From Henckelia pumila (lineage: Eukaryota > Streptophyta > Magnoliopsida > Lamiales > Gesneriaceae): 64,000 nucleotides of DNA. The notes beneath the pieces were generated by a model that saw nothing but the letters and a program-made list of their open reading frames with translations, ran no database searches and was not told the origin of the DNA. Position numbers and translations under genes: made by a program. Shown piece after piece: positions 25,220 through 35,965 of this stretch (the stretch's first letter is position 1; the number at the start of each line of letters is the position of its first letter). The stretch is from assembly GCF_033568475.1 (NCBI RefSeq), contig NC_133123.1, positions 137,104,242 through 137,168,241 on the forward strand. The letters are read 5' to 3'.

Positions 25220-27424
25220 CCCATACTGTCTGTAACTCTGCCGCTGGTTTTCGAGAGAAGTTCCCAAACCTTTGACACCCTTCACATGTTTTAACTACCT
25301 GCCGGGCATCCTGTTGCAAGGTGGGCCACCAGTATCCTGCTAGCAAAGTACACCGGGCCAGGCTCAGTACCCCTCCGTGATCGCCACAGCAGCCTTCATG
25401 TATTTCCTGAAGCACATAACCCACTTCTTCCCTGGCTAGACACCTTAGCAAAGGACCCTGAAAGGACCGTCGGTACAATTTTTCGTTAACCAGGGTAAAT
25501 CGAGTTACCTGCCTCTTGAGCTTCCGGGCGTGTGCCTCATCCCCAGGAAGGACCCCCGTTTGCAGGTACTTGGTGAGGGGAGTCATCCGGGATTCTTCCT
25601 CGGTCTCCTCTGCTTTTCCCTCTATGGTCATCACCGATCCGGACTGCTGTATCACCTCCCGGCTATCAATACTAGTCAGGGATGATGCCATCCGGGCTAG
25701 GACGTCCGCCTCAGCATTATGCTCCCTGGGAATTTGTTCAATGCTCCAGCTAGAAAATTCCTCTCCTTGCTGTTTGATAAGCCCCACGTACTCTTCTAAT
25801 CTCTTCTCCCTGATGCTAAATGCCCCCTGTACTTGTTGCACTACCAGTTGGAAATCTGAATACACAATCACATGCCCTGCTCCTGCCTCCCGGGCCAACT
25901 TCAAACCTGCGACCACCGCCTCATACTCTGCTTCGTTATTAGATCTAAAAGAGGATAATCTTATTGCAACCTTAGTCTTCTCCTGAGTGGGAGAAAAGAG
26001 GATTACTCCCACCCCGCTCCCTTCCAAACCGCTGGCTCCGTCCACAAAAACTCTCCACACCTCCTCCTGACCAAAGGTGATTACCTCGGTCAGAAAGTCA
26101 GACAAAGCTTGTGCCTTAATAGCCGCCCGAGGCTTGTATTCTACATCATATTCTCCCAACTCTAGTGCCCACTTGACCAATCGACCTGAAGCATCCGGCT
26201 GAGTCATCACCCGGCCCAAGGGGCTATTAATCAGGACAGTGACCGGATGCGACAGGAAGTAAGGTCGGAGCTTCCGGGCAGTCAAAATAAGGGCCAGGGC
26301 CATCTTTTCCATTTCGCTGTATCGGGTCTCGGGCCCCTTCAGAGCGTGACTTACATAATAAACTGGCTTTTGATCTCCTCCCTCTTCCTTTATTAACAGC
26401 GTGCTCACAGCAAACTCTGTCGTAGAGATATAAACCCACAATCTCTCCCCTGGTTCGGGCTTAACCAGGATGGGCAGATTTGCCAGGTGCTCCTTTAATT
26501 CCTGGAAAGCCCGTTCACAATCCTCACTCCATCCAAACCTCTGAGCCTTCCTCAACACCTGAAAGAAAGGATGACTCCGATGGGCAGACCGAGCAATGAA
26601 ACGAGACAGGGCCGTGACTCTTCCAGTCAATCGCTGCATTTCCTTAATGGAGGATGGTGACGGCATCTCCCTCAGGATTTTTACTTTCTCCGGGTTTACC
26701 TCTATTCCTCTCTCGGTCACTACAAATCCCAAGAACTTCCCGCTTTTCACTCCGAACATGCACTTAGCCGGGTTAAGATTTACCCCGTACCTTCGCAAGG
26801 TACCAAAGGTTTCCTCCAAGTCAGGAATAAAGTGGTCCTGGGTCCTGGATTTCACCAGAATATCATCCACATACACCTCCACATTCCGGCCCAATTGATT
26901 TTGAAAAACTCTATCCATCATCCTTTGATAGGTGGCTCCTGCATTTTTTAACCCAAAAGGCATAACCACATAACAAAACGTTCCCCCTGACGTAACAAAA
27001 CTGACCTTATCCTGATCCTCCCTAGCCAGGGGAATTTGATGGTATCCCTGGTACACATCCATAAAGCAAAGCAGCTGATAACCAGAGGTAGAATCTACTA
27101 ACTGATCAATCCGGGGCAGGGGATAGCATTCCTTGGGGCAGGCTTTGTTTAAGTCTCGGAAATCCATACACATTCTCAACTTCCCTGTACTTTTGGGTAC
27201 CAGCACTACGTTAGATAACCAAGTAGGAAACTGTACCTCCTTGATGTGCCCTGCTTCAGCAGTTCTCGGACTTGCTCAGGAATGACCTTGTCTTTTTCTG
27301 CCCCAAAGTGTCTCTTCTTTTGTCTGACAGGCCGGGATCCTGGGAGGATATTTAGCCTATGCTCTGCCAAATGGGCCGGGACTCCAGTTAGCTCCTTAGG
27401 AGACCAGGCAAACACATCCGCGTT
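25220..27424 (-). pseudogene. pol of element E: RT - RNase H - aRNase H - integrase start, truncated
   Basis: Reading leftwards from 27424, the frame gives DVFAWSPKELTGV and HFGAEKDKVIPEQV. A one-base deletion in a short run of G near 27248-27251 then shifts the frame. The next frame (from 27206) shows RT with LRMCMDFRDLNKACPK, VMPFGLKNAGATYQRM and the active site YVDD (about 26870). A first RNase H has a weak catalytic set. A second RNase H has VFVDGAS (about 26040), NNEAEYEA, YSDFQLV and NAEADVLA, so its D-E-D-D looks complete. The integrase zinc finger is H..H (about 25375-25405) and CEGC (about 25270). The frame then runs into LTR B and stops at 25188, giving a meaningless chimeric tail. 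It is broken by the frameshift, the insertion and the amber codon upstream. Confidence 0.9.
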
Positions 27425-29446
27425 CTAGGCCAGGCAGGTCTTTAATTGCTCAGCCAAAGCAGGCTCCATACCCCAAGCCACCCGGGCGATCCTCCCCCGC
27501 TGTCCAGGCACTACCTTCACCTCCTCATACTCTTCTTTTACTTCTCCTACCGTGCACACCTCTTCCTGTCTGGAACCATCCCTCCATTCCGTCCTTCGTG
27601 CCCTCTTGTTATCCACCTGGATGGTGTCCGCATAACACCGTCGAGAGAAGTGCTGATCTCCCTTTACTTCGCCCACCCGATCCCCCACCGGGAATTTGAT
27701 CTTTTGGTGGTAAACAGAAGCCACAACCCTAAAGGCATTTAAGGCCGGCCTTCCTAGTATAATATTGTAGGAAGAGGGGGCCTCCACCACTGTGAAGAGG
27801 GCCATGACAGTCTTCTTTGTATCGCCCGATCCTAACGTAATAGGCAACCGCACTTCTCCTTTGGGCCGAATGGTATGTCCTGCAAATTCATGCAGGGATG
27901 TTTTTACGGGGTTAACCTCACATCTCCACAAGTCCATTTGTTCGAATGCATCCTGGAAAATGACATTCACAGAACTTCCCAAATCCACGAACACCTTTCT
28001 TATGTCATAATTAGCCACCTGCGCTCGGATGAGTAAAGCATCGTTGTGGGGTAGAGACACTCCCTCCAGATCCTCAATCCCAAATGTAATGACCGGGTAG
28101 GGGTCTGGTCTCCGGGCCTCGATTCCCAGGACTTCTCTTTTGCTCCAAGATTTTCGCGCCCTGTTAGAGTCCCCATCAGTGGATCCTCCCGAAATCATGT
28201 TGATCACCCCTTTGGAAGATCCCTCTTGGGGTCCTTTGTCAGGCCCCCGTGACGTTACCTCCCGGGCTTTTGGGGGGTCTGGCCTATTGTCTCGCGAGAT
28301 GTCAAACCGGGGTACCCAGGGGCGTCCCCTTTGCTTTTTCTCCACATGCTTTGTTTCCTCGGGCACAGGCTGTCCTGGCTCCACGATGAGCCTCCGACAC
28401 TCGCTAGTGTTGTGTGTGTTAACCCGGTGTATCGAACAGTATTTTCCCGGCCTTTTTGGAGGCAACAGCTGGACATTCTCCTCACACAAGTGGATTTCCC
28501 GATCCCGGGCTACCCTGTGATGAGCAAAAGCAGCAAGCCTCCCCGGTTGATCCTGCCTTCTTCTTCCTTGACTACCCTGGTTTCCTTTCTCCTTTTGCTC
28601 TTCCCTCCTGTCCTTCTCCCTCTTTTGTCGCTGGACCTCCTCCATATTGATATATTTCTCGGCTCGAGCCAAGAGGTCCTCGAAGTACCAGGGGGCCCTC
28701 TTGACCAAAGACCGGAAGAATTCTCCTTCTCTAAGCCCTTGCGTGAAAGCAGTGATTTTGGTTTCAGGTGCACATGCAGGCACTTCCAGGACCACTCTAT
28801 TGAACTTTTTAATATAAGCTCTTAGAGACTCCTCGTTTAGCTGCTTTATCTCGAAGAGGCTGAGAGTGGTTTTCTTGTATCGCTTGCTGCTGGTGAAGTG
28901 TTGCAAAAAGACCTCCCGGAATTCTTTGAAAGTCTTAATGCTTCCTTCTTCCAGATTTTCGAACCATCTCTGGGCGGAGTCCACCAAGGTAGTTAGAAAT
29001 ACCTTGCACTTGATTTGATCACCATAACAATGCAACATTGCCACGTTCTCAAACCGGGTTACATGCTCCTCGGGATCAGCACTGCCATCATACTCTTTGA
29101 TTTTGGCGGACTTGAAATAAACTGGCAATGGCTCCCCAATGATTTTCGGAGAGAAGGGACAGCCCAAACTTTTGACCCGCGAAGATTCCCGCGGGTCAGT
29201 ATTCTCCAGTTTTTGTATTTTTTGTTTCAACATTTCCAGCTCCCCTGCCATGGTGACATTTGCCGATCCTGCATGTGAATTTCCCTCATCCTCCACGTGT
29301 ATGCCTTTACTCTTCTCTTTCTCGGGCCTCGGTCCTGGCTCTTCTTCCCCTTCTACTTCTTTTTCATTATCCTTCCTTTGGCCCTCCTTTTCTCCTTGTT
29401 GTATCGTCATGATTCTTTGTACAGCCGCGTCCACCATAGTGTTCAT
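27425..29446 (-). pseudogene. gag-protease of element E, ending in an in-frame amber codon
   Basis: 673 codons. The N-terminal half is charged and Lys/Glu-rich. A retrotransposon gag region follows (WFENLEEGSIKTFKEF, FEDLLARAEKYINMEE). A protease-like segment carries VFVDLGSSVNVIF, where the usual D-T/N-G has Leu. The frame ends with TAG at 27425-27427 and then continues in the same frame into conserved pol sequence, so the stop splits a formerly continuous gag-pol. The start used here is the first ATG of this frame. An upstream ATG near 29503 in another frame gives a plausible N-terminus (MTIIDDPESS), hinting at a further small frameshift near 29475. Confidence 0.88.
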
Positions 29447-29525
29447 TTGCTCCTGGATTGCGCCACTGCTCGACGAGAGCTTTCAGGATCATCGATGATG
29501 GTCATATCTACGCCTTAAACTCACT

Positions 29526-29544
29526 TTCCCACAGACGGCGCCAA
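29526..29544 (-). other. Primer binding site of element E
   Basis: The minus strand reads TTGGCGCCGTCTGTGGGAA directly inside the LTR end. This is the TGGCGCCG-type primer site usual in Tat elements, not the Met-tRNA type of A-D. Confidence 0.8.
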
Positions 29545-30227
29545 TGATGCGATTATCACAAAATGACTACCCGGGGGTGAGAAAACTTCCGGACGGAAAA
29601 GATAGGTGAATTATTGTACTTCAGAGAGTGAGTCCTCTCTTGCTTTTATAATGGCCCCCTTGGGCTTTCAATGATTACTGGGTATGGGCTGACTGACGGC
29701 TTTTAGGTGATGGGACGGCCATCATGTGTGATTTAGACATCCGTAGCTCCAGGAAAAAGCCCACTCCGTTAGAGCATGGTCCATAATGATTTGGTCGGGG
29801 ATTTGCTCCTGGCACACTCTAAGCAGACGTGGCTGTTTCCTAGCCACCCGGACCTCCCGGGGTCTCCCGAGTGCTTATACTCCCCGGGTTATATCACCAC
29901 ACCCTAAAGATAGTCGAGCTAGGACCTGCTCCGCTGTCCCGACCACCCAGCTTGCAGGGTACCACCCGGGGTTTTGGCCACCCGGGGTATCCTACTAGGA
30001 TATCATCACACTTCCTAAAGATAGTCGGGCTAGGATCTGCTCCGTTGTCCCGACCACCCGGCTTGCAGGGTACCACCCGAGATTTTGGCCACCCGGGGTA
30101 TCCTACTAGGATATCACCACACTCCCAAAAGATAGTCGGGTTAGGACCTGCTCCGCTGTTCCGACCACCCGGCTTGCAGGGTACCACCCGGGGTTTTGGC
30201 CACCCGGGGTATCCTACTAGGATATCA
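29545..30227 (-). repeat. 5' LTR of element E, 683 bp
   Basis: On the minus strand it starts TGATATCC at 30227 and ends GCATCA at 29545, giving TGAT/ATCA inverted ends. A TATAAAAG box on the minus strand lies at 29650-29643, so transcription would start about 100 bp from the primer site. The partner LTR is not in the window, so the ends rest on the primer site and the TGAT/ATCA match. Confidence 0.75.
29891..30227 (-). repeat. Three tandem ~110 bp repeats in the U3 of LTR E
   Basis: Units begin at ATATCA (29891, 30000, 30111), with periods of 109 and 111 bp, and end at 30227. Each holds GGTACCACCCGGGGTTTTGG-like and GGCCACCCGGGGTATCC blocks. The repeats lie upstream of the TATA box on the minus strand, where retrotransposon enhancers are found. 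They create repetitive overlapping ORFs on both strands (29871-30320) that are not genes. Confidence 0.85.
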
Positions 30228-30230
30228 ATA

Positions 30231-30306
<76 letters not shown>
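30228..30306. repeat. (TA)n microsatellite
   Basis: About 78 bp of nearly pure TA with one TG interruption, directly bordering the end of LTR E. Element E may have inserted at the edge of a TA tract. Confidence 0.9.
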
Positions 30307-30307
<1 letters not shown>

Positions 30308-31053
30308 ATCGTACACATAAATTAAAAATGCATTTACAATTGGCGTAATTTATAAGAAACAATATACTAAATTTGCTTTTGATAATGCGTTAGTTAATTA
30401 GATTCTAGCTTGAATGTCTTTAACAATATTTTTGAACTTTACAAAAAAACAGAGTTAACGCATGCATGTATAATGACATAGCACCGTATATCCAAGCAAA
30501 TTAAATCAGGTCTCATTATATATAGAATTATGATGCAGCCCTCGATCGTATATACACATTTCAATGCAAAAATATATAAGATATATATTAATATTATATC
30601 GCGATAATAATGCGTGGTGGTCCAATTTTCAATGTTAAACTAATTGCTCTCACATGGGTTTTTGTATACTTCCAAATACCATATCACATGCTATACGGAA
30701 ATTAAGATTAAGACGATAGGTCTCAGTACACATATACATAATATATATATCACACGTACGACGATTCTTGCATAAAAAATTATACAAGTACTCGACTAAT
30801 ATATATATATATAATTTTAACAATCAACATTTTTTAATAATTGATTTAAATTATTGAATATGATACAATAATATGCATACCTCTTGGGACAGCTTGCCTT
30901 GTCTCTCCACGTTACCATTTTTACAAGAGAGTACTAAAATTGAAGAAAATACTGCTTATTACACAAGAAATATTACTAGAAAGTAAATAAAACTTGTACA
31001 TGCATGATAGAGACAACATTGAAGTACTAGTTGATTAGCTTGCTCTAGAAAAC
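30307..31053. other. AT-rich intergenic DNA downstream of the DUF688 gene
   Basis: I see only AT-rich sequence with short TA runs (for example about 30800). It probably includes the 3' UTR of the minus-strand gene that ends at 31054. No gene or mobile element is recognisable. Confidence 0.5.
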
Positions 31054-31734
31054 TCAATTCGGGCGACGATTGAGAAGATTGTAATGATAAGGGCTTGATT
31101 TAGAAAGATAAACAATTGATTCCGAAATGGCACAAGATCTCTTGCAAGAAGTCTGCATATTCATGAATCCAAATCCATCACTCAAAGACCTTGAAATCTT
31201 GGATCTTCCCTTCCAAATGCTACCAAAATATGTGTCATGGTCACGTTCATCCTTGGAACATGCCACTAGCGCCGCAAAAAAGGGATCCCTTTTCAACGAC
31301 GTCCTAGTACCGCTAGTTTGATGCTTCTTGGGAGATATCTCGTCTTGGTTGCTCAGTTTCTTGGAGTTCGAGTTGGAGTTGGAATTTCCGGCCGGCGGCA
31401 AGGGGAGGATACGCCGCCCGGAGGGCTCTTTCTTTATCGAGCCCTGACGTTTGGGCATGCCGGGGATTTGTTCCCAAGCGAATGGGACTCCATCGATCAA
31501 TTTGAGAGGTGTGGTTGGGCTAAAAGGAGAGTTTTCTTCATTGAGAGACAATGATATTGATGATTCGATGGACGAGTCCGACGAATCCGACGGTGATAGT
31601 GGTGGCAACATAAGTGTCCGGCGAGGGGTCTGCCGGATTCTTGAGGAGGAATGGAGAGATTCTTCCTCATTTGGGAGGGTTTGAGCTTGCCTTGTAGTAC
31701 TCATTGCTCTTGAGGAGTGGGAAGTAGAGAGCAT
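31054..31734 (-). CDS. DUF688-like plant protein, 226 aa, single exon
   Basis: The protein is Ser-rich and probably mostly disordered. The clearest landmark is GVPFAWEQIPGMPK (about residues 84-97), matching the VPF.WE..PG.P motif of plant DUF688 proteins, followed by a basic stretch and a PLPP block. The C-terminal half has a DPFFAALVACSKD segment and ends with basic residues. No transmembrane segment or signal peptide is visible. The function of this family is not established, so none is assigned. The first ATG is taken as start; a second Met at residue 11 is possible. AT-rich TATA-like sequence lies on the minus strand at about 31786-31830. Plus-strand ORFs opposite are shadows. It is the gene nearest the retrotransposon nest. 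Confidence 0.82.
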   Translation of the reverse strand: MLSTSHSSRAMSTTRQAQTLPNEEESLHSSSRIRQTPRRTLMLPPLSPSDSSDSSIESSISLSLNEENSPFSPTTPLKLIDGVPFAWEQIPGMPKRQGSIKKEPSGRRILPLPPAGNSNSNSNSKKLSNQDEISPKKHQTSGTRTSLKRDPFFAALVACSKDERDHDTYFGSIWKGRSKISRSLSDGFGFMNMQTSCKRSCAISESIVYLSKSSPYHYNLLNRRPN

Positions 31735-32741
31735 GCTTTGATAATTTGGTTTTGTATCATACCCTTTTCGTGTACCATATGGCCGAATATATATGTGAGT
31801 TTCTTTCTACTATATATATTACTATTATTAAGGAAATGCTATATACAAGGAGCTAGGGCTAGTGTGAGTTATAATCTCTTCCGAGGTTACAAAACTACGT
31901 GCCTAAATTTATTTTCTAAATTAAAATATATTTAGAGTGATTTTGTAATATATATTCTCAATAGGAATGTGTAGCCGTGTGTGTAACCCCTTGTTGTATA
32001 TATAGATATAATATAACTCTTACTATTATTAATTGCTATGAATAAATAATATTAGACAATGATTGTAAACAGATGAGATTATTAAAATTGTGGTGAGTAG
32101 GAATGAAAAAGAAAGAATAGTAGGGATAATTAAACTGATAAAACGATTCCAAATAATATAACAATAATAATGAAAGGGATAGAAACAAGAGTAAATGATG
32201 AATTTGAGATAAGTGGTTGCAAAGTGGGGTGCGTATGCGCGATGTGGATGTTACCTTAGTACACAGATATATATGATGTTTGTGTTTGTGATTTCTATCT
32301 ATATCTATACACACACACACAGGAGGCCCAAAATTCCAATTAATTTATTTATTTTCAAAAATAATATTAGTTATGCATAAAAAAAAATTTGATTTTGCCC
32401 TAGCACGCACGTCAAGATTTCGTCACAGTTAAGCCAAATATTTCGTAGTAGTGGTATAAAAAGTGTTCACTAGTTAATATATAAAAAGTTGCGAAGAATT
32501 ATATATATATATATATATCCAAAATCTGTGGACATTGATATATATGTTAATCGATATCGGGCATAAAGGGGGCAAAAACTGGAGAGCCTCTGCTTTATTT
32601 GTGGCCAATATAATTGGTGTGGCATGTGATGGCTTGTGGGCCGCCGGGGTGAGGCTTTTGTCTTCTCTTTCGATTCCTTCTAATACTTGCACGTAGTTCA
32701 GTAGCCCCATTTCTTAGCTCCGATCCATTTTCCACCACTAC

Positions 32742-32795
<54 letters not shown>

Positions 32796-33515
32796 GTACA
32801 AAACGAACCATAATACATGAAAAACAAAACCAAACCGTTTTTCGATAACAAGCATTTGAAACCGAAAAACCTAACTGAACTTTACAGAAACCAAACCAGA
32901 CCGAGGGTCGAACACCGCTGTCCGGTTGGTTAACGGACTCTTTTGCCATTTAAGAACAACGCAATTTATAAGCTTTGAAATTGTATTTTTTTTTTTTTTT
33001 TGGATTAATACAGTCTTGTTAAAAGTTTAGTTTTCACCAAGTAATTTGGATTTTGTTTTTAGTTTTGGTTTTTTTTTTTTCTCGAAATCAATAAACATAG
33101 CAAATATTGTTTATTTAGTTATTTGGCATCGATGCTTTTGTACGTGGCTCATGTGACAATAATAAAAGCTACGTTAATAAAACTACATAAGCAAAAGGAA
33201 AAGCTTTTTTTACTCCTATTTTGAAATATTGTGTATTGTTTTGGTTTATCTTTTCTCCTTATTTTTGCTTAGTTGAATTTTAATAATACATGTAACGTGA
33301 GATTTATTTATACCACATGACTCACAAAAGAGACATTCTGTGACAAATAAGCAATATTCAATATTTTTAATAGCTTCCGACGAAAACATGACAAATTACA
33401 TAATTGAAATCCAAAATAAACATAAACAACTTACAAAATCTTGAATTTCCCTTCATTAACTGAATCCCGATATAAATTAATAAAATGTTATAATGATGCG
33501 TGGATATTATTATTA
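31735..33515. other. Upstream region of the DUF688 gene, AT-rich
   Basis: It contains probable promoter and 5' leader sequence of the minus-strand gene, with TATA-like runs near 31790 and 31815. It also has CA/TA simple repeats near 32300-32320 and 32500, poly-T tracts near 32985 and 33070, and an ATT microsatellite. The ORFs here (32036-32320, 32474-32949) are low-complexity and not supported. Confidence 0.5.
32742..32795. repeat. (ATT)n microsatellite, 18 units
   Basis: A pure TAT/ATT run of 54 bp. It produces poly-Ile and poly-Asn ORFs on the minus strand that should be ignored. Confidence 0.95.
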
Positions 33516-33828
33516 GGGAAAATTGCAAATTTAGTCCTGTATATTTGTTATTTTGCGATTTTGGTCCTCTATGTTTTCACATTTCAGTTTTAGTCCGCTA
33601 TCTTTATTTTTTTGGCAATTTTAGTCCTTTTTCCGATGTGGCGCTGACGTGGCACCAATTCAGTGCTGATGTGGATCTGACGTGTATAGTACCACGTAAG
33701 CATTTTTGAATAAAAAAGACCGAAATTGCCAAAAATCAGAACATGCAGAACTAAAACTGAAATGTGAAAACATAGAGAACCAAAATCGCAAAGTAACAAA
33801 CATAAATGACTAAATTTGTAATTTTCCC
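33516..33828. mobile_element. Mutator-type MITE, 313 bp, with long terminal inverted repeats
   Basis: It begins GGGAAAATTGCAAATTTAG and ends with the imperfect reverse complement (CTAAATTTGTAATTTTCCC). The inverted repeats run about 115 bp inwards and include the TTTTGGTCC...CACATTTCAGTTTTAGT blocks. Both flanks read TTATTATTA, a 9 bp duplication as expected for Mutator-like elements, though the flank is itself a TTA repeat and the duplication is ambiguous. No coding capacity. Confidence 0.75.
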
Positions 33829-33914
33829 TTATTATTATTATACATCGTGTCATCGTGGGTTTTTTTATAATTAATTTTAAAAATAAATAATTTTTTAAAA
33901 GTAATGTGGGTGGT

Positions 33915-33945
33915 GGAGTTTTGCAGTACTACTGCAAAACTCCAT
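33915..33945. repeat. 31 bp perfect palindrome
   Basis: Two 15 bp arms (TGGAGTTTTGCAGTA and its reverse complement) flank a single C. It could form a cruciform or hairpin. It lies about 110 bp before a much larger palindrome. Confidence 0.85.
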
Positions 33946-34049
33946 CACAAAGAGCGGACGCTGCAATGGCTGCAGCGGAAATTTTTTTTTTTGGTTTGTT
34001 AATTTTTTAAAATGTTTTTTATGGTTTTGAATCGAAATAGGAGATCCGT

Positions 34050-34993
34050 ATACCAGATATGGTTATGATTTTAAAAATTAATGTTGATCGGATAATTTTT
34101 TTTAAAAAATATTAGTTTATTTATCTTTAATTTTTTTAAATCAACTAATATTTTTAAAATAAATTATTTTTAAAAAAAACAAATGGTTACCCGGTTAAGT
34201 ATGATTTTCATAATCACAAAAACTCTAGATAATGTCTCATATATCTGATAGACGAATCTACTATTCGATCCAACACATAAAATATTAATTTTTAAAAAAT
34301 TAACAAATATTGATAAATCAACTAATATTTTTAAAATAAGAATTTTTTTTATAACAAAGGTTATTGATTAACAATAATTTTCAAAATCACAAAAACTCTA
34401 GATAATGTCTCATTTATCTGATAGACGAATCTCCTATTCATTTTAACTTATGAAAAATATTAAATTTTAAAATGATTGCTAACTCGAAAACAATATTTTT
34501 TTAAAAAAATTATTTTACAAATATTAGTTGATTTATCAGATATTTTTTGATTAAAAAAATTTAATATTTTCATAAGTTAGATTGAATAGGAGATTCGTCT
34601 ATTAGATATATGAGACAATATCTAGAGTTTTTGTGATTTTGAAAATGATTGTTAACCGGATAACGTTTGTTATAAAAAAATTTCCTTTACTTTAAAAATA
34701 GTAGTTGATTTATCAGTATTTATTAATTTTTAAAAAAATTAATATTTTATGGGTTGGGTCGAATAGTATATTCGTCTATCAGATATATGAAACATTATCT
34801 AGAGTTTTTTGTAATTTTGAAAATCATATCTAACTGATAACCATTTGTTTTTTAAAAAAAAAAGTTAATTTATTTTAAAAATATTAGTTGATTTATCATA
34901 AATTAGTTGATTTAAAAAAATTAAAGATAAATCAACTAATATTTTTTAAAAAAATTTATCCGATCAACATTAATTTTTAAAATCACAACCATA
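34050..34993. repeat. Large fold-back palindrome, about 0.94 kb
   Basis: The left arm (about 34050-34500) is matched by its reverse complement in the right arm (about 34510-34993) with scattered mismatches. Outer landmarks are ATTAATGTTGATCGGATAA (left) and TTATCCGATCAACATTAAT (right). Each arm holds two copies of a module with TCTAGATAATGTCTCAT and CTGATAGACGAATCT. The four copies are at about 34223-34260, 34396-34432, 34589-34634 and 34766-34813. No ORF. It may be a fold-back transposon or MITE dimer; a transcript would form a long hairpin. Confidence 0.8.
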
Positions 34994-35014
34994 TGTGATA
35001 GATGCAATTTCTTC

Positions 35015-35067
<53 letters not shown>
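35015..35067. repeat. (TTA)n microsatellite
   Basis: 53 bp of TTA/ATT immediately after the fold-back palindrome. Confidence 0.95.
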
Positions 35068-35159
35068 GGAGATTTATTTATTTTTACATTTTATTATTGG
35101 GAATATTATTGGACTTTTTTTAAAAGAAAACAAGAATACTATTGGACTTAATTATTAGA

Positions 35160-35965
35160 GGAAGTTTGACAGAGCTTATAAGCTCTTGAAAATAAATTAT
35201 ATGTTGTTTTATAGCTTATAAGCTATTTAAATTTTTTTGAAATTTTTTTTGTCAAACAGCTTATAAGATGTCAAAATAAATTTAAAGGTTGAGATACCGA
35301 GTCAAATACCGACTTTTCGGGATACTGTACCGAAAGTTTTTCGATATATAGACATTTTTTTTGGTATATCGAATTTTTTTCGGTATCTATATGGTATGAA
35401 TATGAATTTTTTTCCATACCAAAATTTCAAATTTTCGATATCGGTACCGATATAAATTTTTTCATACCAATATTTTTTATACGATATACCGAAAACTCAT
35501 CCATATAATAAGTTGTTTGATAGCTTATAAGCTTATTTTAAAAAATTAGATTCACCCCTATTTTTTTAGAAAATATCTTATTTGATATTTTACTTCATAT
35601 TATCCTTATATATTTTATTAAATTCTCACCACGCCTTCTGCCCATTTTTTGTACATAATTTATCAAATTTTTTTCTAAATTAAAATTAAAAATAGTTTTA
35701 TTTTTTAAATATATGTTTAATATTTATAATAAATTTAAAAATATTTTTTATATATATTCCTATTTACAATACATTCATAGTATTATACCATTTTTGATAA
35801 TTTTGACAATAAAAAGTTCTTATAACACAAACACATCAACATCTTTAATTTTTTTAAAATAAGTTTATCCAAATACTTTTATTTATAAAATAAAACCCGA
35901 CAACTTATAAACTATTAAAACAACAAATTTATAAGTTATTTTTAATAAATTTAGCTAAACTCAAT
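35160..35965. mobile_element. Possible degenerate MITE with inverted ends
   Basis: The left end (AAAATAAATTATATGTTGTTTTATAGCTTATAAGC at about 35190-35222, read in parts) is echoed in reverse complement at the right end (TTATAAACTATTAAAACAAC at about 35900-35920). AGCTTATAAGC motifs recur at about 35176, 35213 and 35523. Divergence is high and no clear target duplication is visible, so the limits are uncertain. Confidence 0.35.

Larger units (their letters stand above)
25220..30227 (-). mobile_element. Element E: Tat-lineage Ty3/gypsy retrotransposon, 5' part
   Basis: On the minus strand the order is LTR (30227-29545), primer site, gag-protease, then RT, RNase H, a second RNase H and the start of integrase. 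There it is cut by insertion of element B at 25220. A second, archaeal-type RNase H between RNase H and integrase marks the Tat clade (Ogre/Retand relatives). The remaining integrase and the 3' LTR should lie left of the window. It is the oldest layer of the nest. Confidence 0.9.

Noticed and set aside
25516..29518. Plus-strand ORFs of up to 164 aa across element E
   Set aside because: They lie opposite the recognisable gag-pol frame of E on the minus strand and show no family features.
29871..30320. ORFs of 140-149 aa with repeated PGLQGTTRGFGHPGYPTR-like units
   Set aside because: They are the translation of the 110 bp U3 repeats and the TA tract of LTR E.
32036..32949. ORFs of 78-94 aa upstream of the DUF688 gene
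   Set aside because: They are low-complexity, partly microsatellite-derived, and fall in a likely promoter or leader region.
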